This document shows, piece by piece, positions 49,601 through 61,600 of a stretch of DNA of 64,000 nucleotides (its first letter is position 1; each line of letters begins with the position of its first letter). The notes under the pieces were generated by a model. The model had not been told where the DNA came from, made no database searches, and saw only the letters and a program-made list of their open reading frames with translations. The position numbers were made by a program, and so were the translations under genes. The stretch comes from Chlamydomonas reinhardtii (Eukaryota; Chlorophyta; Chlorophyceae; Chlamydomonadales; Chlamydomonadaceae), in assembly GCF_000002595.2 (NCBI RefSeq), contig NC_057006.1, forward strand, positions 4,695,356-4,759,355. Direction: 5' to 3'.

Positions 49601-52600
49601 ATGACTGGCATATTCTTGCGTTCCGTTCCTGCCTCTCAGGCCAAGGTCAACATCGGCGAGAAGGCGCAGTCGGTGGCGTTCAGTCCCAACGGCGCGCATC
49701 TGGCGGTCGGCACGATCACCGGCATGTGCAAGGTGCGTGCGGCGCTGCGTGGCCTAGGCACCACTGTCCCCTGCCGGAGGCCGCAGCTACCCCCAATCAC
49801 TCCCCACGGCGCTTGTCATGGCTAAATCTCTGGTGGCAGCGCTCCGCCGGTTACGGTCTTGCAACTGCTGTGGGGGCTGCAGGTGCTGATGGTGGAGAAC
49901 CTCACCCAGAAGGTGGCGGAGTTCCACACGCTCAAGGAGATGGTGCACGAGCTCAAGTACTCGCCGGACGGCACCAAGCTGGCCGCCGGCAGCCACGACA
50001 ACTTCATTGACATTTATGACGTGACGCGTCAGTGAGTATAGGGCTTCGTATCTGCACCCGCCGCATGTGCTCCCCAGGGCGCCCTGGGGCCTGTTTTGGG
50101 GGTTCTGGGTACGGGATCAATCTTGGATCGGAAGGCAACCATCCTCCTAATCACCCACGCCCCACCACCATTACCCGCAGCTACGCGCGCATCGCCCGCT
50201 GCTCGGGCCACAGCTCCTACATCACGCACCTGGACTGGTCCGCGGACAGCCGCATCATCCAGTCCAACTGCGGCGCCTACGAGCTGCTGTACTTTGAGGC
50301 CGCAACCGGCAAGCAGATCCGCCAGAACCAGCGCGACGCGCAGTGGGCCACGTGGACGTGCACGCTGGGCTTTCCAGTAATGGGCGTTTGGCGCGACGAC
50401 ACGGACGGCACCGACATCAACGCCGTGTGCAGGTGCGTGGGCACGCAGTGGCGTATAACATGGGTGCTGCTGTGGTAAGCGGGCCTGCGCCCAGTACAGT
50501 AGTCCACACCAGCTGTCGCGATTGAACGAACGAGGTCAGACTTCGGTGTTCCGGCTTGTTGCCGCAGGTCCTTCGTGGGGCAGTTCCAGGAGACGGACCC
50601 TATTGTGGGCGACGGCGAGCTGGTGGTCACGTCCGGGGACGACGGGCGGCTGCGGCTGTTCAACTACCCCTGCGTTGTGGACGACGCGCCGTGCCGGTAC
50701 GTGGGCGTTAAAGGTGCTGTGCTGGCGTACCGCCTGGTGATGCTGCGGGCGACCGGCAAGCATGACACATTCAAAACGGGTGCCTGGCTGGCCAGGGGCA
50801 CAGTTTGGTTCCGGTGCACGCTGCACTGGAGCTGGGGTGTCACTGGCCCCTGAACACACGGCTGTCTCTCCACCCAACTGCAGGACGTACCTGGGCCACT
50901 GCTCGCACGTGATGAACGTGCGGTTCAGCCCGGACAACCGCTGGGTGGTGTCGGTGGGCGGCAGCGACCGCTCCGGCATGCAGTGGCGGGTGCTGCGGGA
51001 GGCGCAGGACGAGGTAGGGCGCGCTGCCGTCTGTCACCCCCAGCCACCTATCAGCAGCAGAAGCACAGCAGCTGCTGGATAGCCGTGCCATTGTGTACTG
51101 GCTACAGCCCTTAATAAGTCTTGTTTGCACACGATGCCCTGATGCGATGCCGCGACAGATTGTGACGCTGCAGCCGCCAGTGCCGGAGGTGTACGTGTAC
51201 GAGGCGCCCAAGCGCAAGCTGGTGGATGTGGAGGCGCCGCCGCCGCCGCCCAAGGAGGAGAACAAGGCCGACGACGGCAAGGAGCGCAAACGCGCTGAGG
51301 AGCTCAAACACCTGTACGAGATCACCACTGTGACCTCCGACATCAAGTGAGTTGCCTGTGGCGTACTCACACACAAAAGCGGGCTGGTCTCTCATTACCG
51401 CACATGGCGAACCACCAGCCCCTGCCCGTACCCTACCCCGTACACAGGGGCGCGGGCACGGACTCCAACGTGTTTGCCGTTGTCTACGGCGACAAGAACA
51501 CCAGTGGCGAGGTGAAGCTGGAGGGGCGCGACGAGGACTTTGCGCGCGGCGCGAGCGGCGTGTTCAAGGTGAAGCTCATGCCGCTGGGCGAGGTGTCGTC
51601 CATGCGCATCGGCCACGACGCCAAGGGCACCATGCCGCGCTGGCACCTGGACCGCGTCACGGTGAAGAACCTGACGCTCAACACGGCGCCGGTGGTGTTC
51701 CCGTGCGGTGCGGAGGGAGGGAGAGGGCTGCAGGCATTTGGGAGGGGGGGGCGGGGGACGCGTGAGGCGGGGGAGCTGATGTCGGGTTTGAGTGGGGGTA
51801 CAGCCAAAGTCATTAAGTGTTTGCGTCCGGTTGTGTTCTTTGCTTATGCAGCACAATGGTTCGCCACGGACATGGGCGACAAGAAGATCGTGCGCCTGCT
51901 GCGGCTGAAGGGCGCCAAAGACGGCGAGGTGGGGGAGCCCAAGCTGCTCCGCTACAAGGTCGTGGTGAAGACCAGTGACGTCAAGGGTGCAGGTGCGTGC
52001 AGGGTGCATTATGGACATCACCACTCCGCCATCCCTGCCGCTGCCCTCCCGTAGCCACCCGGGCCATGGGCTTGCGCGCCACCTGTATGTGACACCGCAC
52101 GCCTGCCGCCGTCGCCGCAGGCACGGACGCCAACGTGACGATGCAGATCTTTGGCGAGCACAACGGCAAGAAGTACCAGTCCCCGCAGCTCAAGCTGGAG
52201 AACAGCGCCAACAACTTCGAGCGGGCGCAGGTGGACACGTTCGAGGTGGAGGCGGCGGTGGGCGAGATCAAGTCCATTCGCATCGGCCACGACAATAGCG
52301 GCTTCGGCGCCAGCTGGCACCTGGACCAGGTCATTCTGTCCAACCCGGCCATACCCGACCTGCAGTTTGTGGCCAATCGGTGCGTGCGCGCTGCTTGTTG
52401 GCCTTCGACGCAAAGGGCCATACATGTACTGCGGCAGACTGCATGAGTTGGGTTGAAGAGGTGTGGCGCAGTGCAGCGGTGAGTGTGTGGCCCCGGCCCC
52501 GGCTGGTGTGTGCATGTGGCGCAGGTGGTTGTCGGAGGAGGAGGGCGACCGGCAGACGGCTGTCACGTTGTACCCCACGGGCGCCAAGGACATCCCCAAG

Positions 52601-55600
52601 CCGCACAAGTACCAGATCACGGTGCGCGGAGGGCACGGCCTTGCGTACCGGCGATGGAAGGGGGAAGGGGTTGAGGGTGCTTTCAAGGGCCACGCCGCAG
52701 CGGGGCTGACGCGGTGCCAGGCAGCCCGCTTGTGTACCAGCGGTGCAGTAAGCTGCTTGCGGGTGTGCTGCAACGCTGCAGGTGTTCACGTCCGACATCC
52801 GCGGCGCGGGCACGGACGCCAACGTCGACATCTCGCTGTACGGCACCAACTCCCAGATCACCGGGGTGCGTCTCTGACTGGTTTCGGTGTTTGCCGCTGC
52901 CCCTCCCCCAGCTGCCTGTGTAAATCAGCTGCCTGGACCCTGCATCGTCAGGGCCCCTTAACCCCATATGCTTCGGCAGCTTACGGTGCAGCCCAGCGCG
53001 CTTTGGGTTTGGTCCTTGTAGCCTCTTCTCCTCCCTTGCTGCCTTCATGGCATCCCTTACCTAAACCCCACAGCTGAAGCTGGAGAACTCCAAGAACAAT
53101 TTCGAGCGCAATGCGGAGGACGTTTTCTTCTTCGAGCTGCCGGACCTGGGCTCCATCCCGGAGATTGAGATCGGGCACGACGACTCGGGCGCCATGGCGG
53201 GCTGGCATCTGGCCAAGGTGATCATCGAGGACCAGACCGCCCGCACGCGATACGCCTACCCCTGCGACAGGTGGGGGCGCATGGGTGCGGACTGGCTGGC
53301 TCTGGTGGTGCGGCACGGGGTTGCGTTGGCGGGAATGGGAAATCGCTGTGTTGTTGGGCGTGGGGGTTTACAGCACGGGTTTATAGTGTTGCGGGGAAAG
53401 GTGACAGTCCAACGTTTGGAACCCAGGGTTGGGGCAACGGGCTGCGTTGGCGGCATCATCACCAACGACAGCAGTAGCCCCGCTCCACACATGCTGAATG
53501 CATGTAAGGGCCCAGTCCCAGAAACCCTGCCCCACGTCATCCGCACGCGCACGCGCACGCGCACGCCGTGTCACATAGGTGGTTCGACAAGAAGGAGGAG
53601 GACGGGCTCATCCGGCGGCGGCTCAAGGTGGCGGAGACGGGCGGCGAGAACACCGACTACACGGTGACAGTGGTGACCAGCGACATCCGCGGCGCCGGCA
53701 CGGACGCCAACGTGTTCCTGGAAATCACCGGCGAGCACGAGGGCAAGGAGGTGCGTGCGGGCATTACTGTGGGCTGCGTAAGCGCCGCGCAATGCTGGTG
53801 ATGGGAGGTTCGTGATTGGCTTGGAGCAGGCATGGGTTTTGGAGGTAGGCACGGGGCTCGCCATGTAGGCTTGCTCATACCCCGTGGGCGCTGACAACAT
53901 CCACAATGCCCACACCATCCCGGCAACACGCGCCCGGCCGCCTGCAGCTGACCGGCAAGCGCATCACGCTGGACAACAGCACCAACAACTTCGAGCGCGC
54001 CCAGGTGGACAAGTTCCTGCTGAAGAAGTACCGCAACTGTTGGAACCTCACCAAGATCAAGATCGGGCACGACAGCGCGGGCATGGCGCCGGGTGGGTGT
54101 GCACACGTCATCAAAGGGAGGGGTAGCGCTGCGGGTGCAGGCGGTGGGCACAGGCAAGCGGGCTGGGCGCATGGTCACCTTCCCGCTAACCGTGACCTAG
54201 CTGCCCCGCACCTCACCCCGGTCCTTACCTTCGGCTCAACGGCGCTCCCCAACCTCGCATCACTCCCACCCACCCCACCCAACCAACCGCCAACCAGGCT
54301 GGCACCTGGACTATGTGGAGATTCAGGACGACGGCACCGGCCTCACGTACTTCTTCCCCTGCGGCAAATGGTTCGACAAGGACGAGGGCGACCGGGCCAC
54401 GGAGCGCATCCTGCCGGTGGCGCCCTTCGACCCCAAGTCCGGCAAGGCGCAGTACAAGATCACGGTGCACACCAGCGACATCAAGTACGCCGGCACCGAC
54501 GCCAACGTGTACATCGAGGTCCACGGCGAGATGTGGGTGTGACCACAGGGGTGGTGGTGGTGGGGCCGTGAGCTATGCAGCAGGGTGCGCGCACAGCGGG
54601 TGATTACTCATGTTTGCAGCCCTTTGGCCTGGGTGGCGTGTCCGGACCGATGGTGCTGATTGCTTGAGCCTCTTTTTTTGCTGCACACAGGGACGGCGCG
54701 CCTACCACCACGGGCCGCCACAACCTCAACAACTCCAAGAACAACTTTGAGCGCGCCCAGGTGGACAACTTCACCTTCCCGGCGCTGCCCAATGTGGGCG
54801 ACATCAAGCGCATCGTCATCGGGCACGACAGCTCAGGCATGGGCTCGGACTGGCACCTGAACAAGGTGCGCTGCTGGGTCTCGCAGCGTGTGTAAATGTC
54901 TGCGTGGTAATGTGTGCATGTGTGTGTAGTGCCATTGTGGTTGCAAGTGCACGGCACGGTACTGCTCCCCAAAATCCAGCCATGTTGCCGACCGGTACGG
55001 TACCCACAAAGAATGTGCGTGACCACGCGTGTGTGCGCCTCTGTGTCTGTGTGGCTCTGTGTGCATGGTTGCGTGTGCAGGTGGACGTGCTGAACGTCAA
55101 CACCAACCAGCAGTGCTACTTCTACTACAACGGCTGGCTATCCACAAGCGAGCCGCCCTACAAGACGGAGGTGGAGCTGTTCCCCTCCGACAGCGACGCG
55201 CCGCCCACATGCCGGTGCGCGCGCACATGCTGACAGGCACACGCGCAGCGCCCGTGCTGCACCCAGTGCGGTGCTATCGGATGAAGCTGCCTGTCTTTTT
55301 ATTGCCGTTGCTGGAAGCTGTTGTCTCATGCCTCCTAGTGCACCGCCACGCCGCCGGCACCTCCCCACCTGCCCCTGCCCCAACCCCCGCAGGTATACGA
55401 TCATCACCTACACCAGCGACACGCGAGGCGCTGGCACGGACGCCAACGTGAGCTGCATGCTGGTGGGCGAGAAGGCCAACACACCCATGTTCGCGCTGGA
55501 GAATAGCGCCAACAACTTCGAGAAGGGCCAGCGTGACGAGTTCGTGCATGAGACCATTGACATCGGCCCCATCAAGCAGCTGAAGATCGGGCATGACAAC

Positions 55601-58600
55601 AAGGGTCTGGGGCCGGCCTGGCACCTGGACCACGTGGAGGTCATCCACCAGGTGTGGCGACACGGTGTGGAGGCGAGGAGGCATGCAGGGGCTCGGGCGA
55701 GAAGAAGGGTGGTGCAGGGGGCGGAGGGGCACACGCCCGAGTGTGCGTTCCGTCCATGGTGGGCCCGCCTGGACTGCGTGAACCCACGCTACATCCCGCC
55801 GCTTCCGACCTGGGTGGTCCCAATCTGATGCCCCCCACAGGCTCGTCAAGAGACGTACTACTTCCTGGCGGACCAGTGGCTGGACGCAAAGCTCAACACG
55901 CTCATGATCACGCTCGAGCCGGCCAACGGTGCGTGCGTTCTTAGCGGGCCAACATAGGAGGGCACCATCACAGCTACCAGCAGGCTTGTCACATCCTGGC
56001 CCCTCTCCGCCTGCCCTTAGACGCTGAATATGAGCCTCTGGCCACTCCCGCCCTGTCCTGACATTCCTGGTTTTTGCTCTTTTTGCGCCCTGCAGCCGCG
56101 GGGGCCAAGCAGGTGTACAAGGTGTCGGTGCGAACGCAGGACAAGCGCGGCGCGGGCACGGACGCCGACATCTCCGTCATCCTGTTCGGTGACAAGAACA
56201 AGACCGGCGAGCTGAAGCTGGAGTCCAGCGCCAACAACTTTGAGCGCAATCAGGCAAGCCAGCAGGCCCGGTCTCCCGCGCCTCTTGCGGATGTGTGAAG
56301 CCTCCTTGCGCCACTCCTTCAATGCGTCACGCACACCTGCACCCCACCCCGCCCACCCTCGCGCCAGCTTACGGCACTGCCCTCTCAATCTGCTGCTCTG
56401 CCCTCGTCCCTCAACACTGTAGACGGATGACTTCACACTGAACCTAGGCCACCTGGAGCTGGGCGAGCTCAACAAGATCGAGATCGGCTACGCCACGCAG
56501 CAGAGCGCGGCGGGCGCGGCGGGTGGCGCGTTCGGCAAGGACTGGGGGCTGGAGGCGGTGGAGGTGACGCACATGAACACGCGCGAGGTCAAGACGTTCT
56601 GGTACGACGACTGGATCACATCGGACAAGCGGCGCGTGCAGCTGGTGCCCACCAAGAAGGGCGAGAGCAACGTGTACAAGGTGCGGGGTGGGCCAAACGC
56701 TGGGAGCACCTCTGCTTTAGGAGAGGCGCAGCAGCATTGCCGGACTCGTGTATGGCAGTGGCTGAACAGGGGCGGTTCCATGTGGGTGTGCAGATCAGCG
56801 TCAAGACGAGCGACATCCGCGGTGCGGGCACGGACTCCAATGTGAAGCTGACCATGTTCGGCAAGCTGGAGGAGAAGCCCACAGCCGGCCCCGAGACCAA
56901 GCTTGACAACAGCGGTGAGCGGGCTGCGTCAGAGGCTGTGAATGTACGGCAGAGGCACTGACGGCACGTGGTCAGAACAGGCGTGGCCAGGACAGGCGCG
57001 GGCTTTGGGGGAGTTCATTGCTCAGCTGCTCACGCCGGCACGCCCTGCACCCTACCACTCGAGCTTGCAGCCAACAACTTTGAGCGCGGCGCCATCGACA
57101 AGTTCATGATCAAGTGCAAGGACCTGGGCGACCTGACGCACATTGTGGTGCGTGCGTGGCCGCGTGGGTGTCTTGAGTGGGGTCACTCACAGCCCAGCAG
57201 CCACTTGCCACAGCAGTGAATGTGTTTCCCACCCTCAACCATGTTGGCCCTGCACCTGTCACTGCGGTGTCGTGCGCAAACCCTCGGCCCGCCTCAACCG
57301 CAGGTGGCCAGCGACGGCAGCGGGCTGGGCGCCGCCTGGCACCTGAACGAGGTGGAGATCCTGGACACGGCACGCAACCGCATCACCGTGTTCCCCTGCG
57401 GCGCCTGGCTGGACCCCTCGGACATGGCCTCGCTCACGCAGACGCTGCTGCCGCGCGGCGTGGACGGCGCGCTGGGCAATCTGCTGGTGTACGAGGTAGG
57501 TGCGGCGCAGCGGGCCTGCAGAAGTGCGTGTGTGTGGGAGGGTGGGTGGAGCGAGGTTCGTGGCCCCCGTGTGGGGTGGGGCATGGAGCATGGGCGGGAG
57601 AGGGAGGGTTTCAGGGAGGGCCCAGATGGCGTGTTGGCACTGGGCCCCGGGCGGGTGCCGTAACTTTGGTTGTGACTGGCTGCCTTGTCCTTGCCCGCAG
57701 GTGAGCCTGTACACGTCCGACATACGCGGCGCCGGCACGGACGACAACATCAGCATCGAGCTGCACGGCGACAAGGTGCGCGTGGGAGGGGCCACTATGC
57801 GCTTGTTGAAAGCATACATGCGGCCACCAGGCACCTAGAACCACCCTCCTGCTCCAGCACACCCTCACCCGCTCCCTCTGTTCCCGCTATTCCCGCACGC
57901 TCCCTGCGCACGCGCCCAGGCCTCCAGCGCCGCCATGAAGCTGGACACGTCCGCCAACAACTTTGAGCGCGGCATGAAGGACGTGTTCAAGCTCAAGTTC
58001 ATCGACATCGGCGAGCTGCAGCACGTGATTGTGAAGAAGGACAGCAGCCTGGACAACAAGCTCACCGGCGACTGGCACCTGCAGTCTGTGGAGGTGCTCC
58101 ACCCGGGTGAGTGCGGCCCCCAGGTGCTGCTGGTCTGCTGACCCCCTCCTTACCCACCAGCCTGTCCCCAAACCCTGGCAAATGTGTTTTGCATCACATG
58201 CGCCACCGCCGGGCGCGCCCTTTCCTTTCCCGCCCCGCGCCCAACCCCTAGAACCCTAAACCCTAACCCCCCCGCCTGCCGCCTCCCACCCTCCCGCCCG
58301 TGCCCCTCCAACCCGCCGCCTCCCTCCCTGCAGGTCTCCAGAAGCGGTACTTCATGATGTGCAACGACTGGTTCAAGGGCGCCTGCCAGAAGAAGCTGGA
58401 GCCGGGCAAGGTGCCGGCCAACGGCATCTGCGACTACCGCATTGTGGTGCACACCTCCGACCTGCGCGGCGCCGGCACCGACGCCGACGTGACCATGCAG
58501 CTGTTCGGCGACAAGGGCGACACGGGCGAGCGCAAGCTGGACAACTCCACCAACAACTTTGAGCGCAACCAGGTGCGGGGCAAGGACTACGGTATGCTGC

Positions 58601-61600
58601 GTATGCGTAGAGTCGCCCAGGCCCTCTCTCGTAGCCCGGGCCCTCTCTGGTTGGTTCCGACTGCCCTCTCTTGCAGCAACCTCCTTACTCTCAACCTGCA
58701 TACTGCAAAGCTGTGTGCTCAAGGCTCAAAGCTCAAACACGTGCCCATCACTTTACTTTACATGGACCCAATTCGCACTCGTACACGCACAGGTGGACAC
58801 GTTCTTTATCAAGGCGCCGGATGTTGGCGTGTTCAACTCGTTGCGCATCGGCCACAACAACAGCGGCTTCGGCGCGGCCTGGCACCTGGCCAAGGTGGAG
58901 ATCGTCAACACCAACACGGGCGAGAGCGCCGTGTTCCCCTGGCACAACTGGATCGACAAGGAGCACGGCCTGTCGCAGCTGCTCACGCCCGACCGCGACG
59001 GTGATGGCAAGGGCGATGCCCTGGTGGGCGGCCCGATCGTGGAGTACACGATCAACACGCACACCACGGACATCAGGTGCGGGACCCCGGGCAGGGCCTG
59101 TGGACGCGTGGCAGTCGAGCAGGGCAGCGTGTTGCGGTGTTGACAGGGGCATGTTCTCAAGTGCACAGCCCGGTGCGTTTGAAGATGGAAACACACCACC
59201 ACTAGGCCCTAACAATACACGCTTTCGACTCTGCGTTCGCAGGGGCGCGGGCACGGACGCAAACGTGTTCATCGCGCTGTTTGGCGACAAGTCCAACATG
59301 GGCGAGACGCGGCTGGACAATTCATGTGAGCAATGGGTAGCACGATACGTCGGCTCTGCGGGAAACATGCAGGGTATGCGGCATTTATGCTGACCCAAAA
59401 CCCCATGCGTTCGGGCTTCGCGGCCTCTCGCCTGTGCTTGATGCCGCCCTCTCCGTGCCCTTGCACCTGCGCTCGTAGCCAACAACTTCGAGCGCGGGCG
59501 TGTGGACACGTTCAAGATCAAGGGCAGCGACGTGGGCAACGTGCAGAAGGTGGTCATCCGCCACGACAACAGCGGAATGGGCTCGGACTGGCACCTGGAG
59601 ATGGTGCGTGCGTCTGCTGCTGGCAGCCTGTTGCGAAGGGGTAGTATCCCGATAGCGCTTTTGGTGACTGACGTCAGTGTTACTCGCTGCACCCGCCGCC
59701 GCCGGCCTGTGATGTGTGGTGTTAACACAGTTGCCGTTGCTGCCACTCCTTGCCCACAGGTGGAGGTGACCAACCCCAACACCTCCAAGACCTACTTCTT
59801 CCCCTGCAACGACTGGCTGCGCAAGGTCGGCGACGACGAGAGCGGGCTCAAGAAGGAGCTAGTGGCGGGCAGCCCAGACCAGAAGGGGCCCACGAACTAC
59901 AAGGTACGTACGTGGTAGGGCGTGTCGGGCAGAGGTGACCACATTGGCTGATGCCCATGGGTAGCCCGAGCCACCTGGTGTGTTGGGCCTAGCACATCAT
60001 TCACAACTCCTCCCGAGGTCCGGTGACAGCTGTTTATGTATATAGCTGAAGTATCCCTACCCCCTGCCGTAGGTCACGGTGTACACGTCCGACATGCGCG
60101 GCGCCGGCACCGACTCAGACGTGTTCCTGACCATCTACGGCCCCCTGGGCGACACGGGTGAGCTTGGGGTTCCTATTGTTCATAGGCGCAGCAATGTTAT
60201 AAAATGAGCGTGTGCTCTCATCATAAAAGTGTGTGTGGTGCCCTTGCAGGCGAGCGTCTGCTGGATAACAGCACAAACAACTTCGAGCGGAACCAGGTGC
60301 GTGGAGCCAATGCAAACATACGGTACCCTGCACGCTATCTTACTAAGCGCCAGGTGGCCTCCCCATCCCAAGCCTTAAGGCTACCGCAGGCAGGCCCCTG
60401 GCACCTACCCCCCCTTCCTGCCTCCAGCGCTCCAGCACGCTCCCTTCCTATCCCCTATCTTCCTTCCCACCCCGCCTCCTACCCCACCCCCACCCCCAGG
60501 AAGACAAGTTCATTGTGGTCAGCGACAACGTGGGCCCGGTGCAGAAGCTCAAGATCCGCAGCAGCGGCAAGGGGCTGGGCGCGGCGTGGCACCTGAACAA
60601 GATCGAGGTCATCTCCAGCGCTACCGGTGAGAAGCTGGTGTTCCCCTTTGCTAAGTGGATCGACGACAAGCACGGCTTGGAGCACGTGCTATGGCCGGAC
60701 CGCGACGGCGACGGCATTCCCGACCCCACCGCGGACGCCGACCTCATCAAGTACAAGGTGGCGGTGTACACCTCCGACATCAGGTGGGAGTGTGTAATCG
60801 CATGGGTGGCCAGGGGTTCGGCATGGCTTGGAGGTAGGGCAGCAGCGTGCAAGCATGAATGAAGGGCGCTGGCTAGGAGCGGTAGGTGAGGCTATGGGTG
60901 TGCGGGGCGAGCGATGTGTGGCGTGAGCTGATGAGAGGCGATGGCCTGCGCTTGCAGGGGCGCGGGCACGGACGCCAACGTGTACATCGAGATGCACGGC
61001 GACAAGGCCTTTGTGGGCAAGACCAATCTGGACACCGCCGCAAACAGTGAGTTGTGTGTGTGGGATCTTTGGGCCGCTAGTCGCAGTAGCCTGTCTGTTT
61101 GTGACCAGCGTGCTGGAGGCAGCAGGCGACATGCGTCTGGCCTGACTTGAAGCCTGTTTGACTCCGTCCTACGCGCTGCCACCCACAGACTTCGAGCGGG
61201 GCCGCAAGGACGAGTTCGAGATCAAGGGCAGTGATGTGGGCGAACTGCAGAGCATCGTCATCGGGCATGACAACTCGGGTGAGTGAGGAGGCCACTGGTG
61301 TTGCATGGGGCTGAGCTAGACAAAGGGTGGCGCTGGTATGCTACGCCACCTGTCCACCACCGCTTCTCGGTGTCGTGTCGCCGACTTTGGACCGCCGCTT
61401 ACATGCCTGCCCGCCGCTACCGCTGCGGTCCGCAGGCGTGGGCGCCTCCTGGCACCTGCAGCAGGTGGAGGTGTTCCACCCCATACTGAACAAGCTGTAC
61501 GTGTTCCCCTGCAACGAGTGGCTGGAGACCAGCAAGGACAAGGGCGTGGACGGCTGCAAGCGCACGCTGCTCACGGGCGCCGCCGCCGCGGACGCAGGCA

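Noticed and set aside
51014-51447. Boundary between two separate genes (EML and PLAT)
   Set aside because: Exons 23, 24 and 25 connect in phase with good splice sites, no stop codon or TGTAA was noticed between them, and the linker exon itself ends inside the first PLAT domain.
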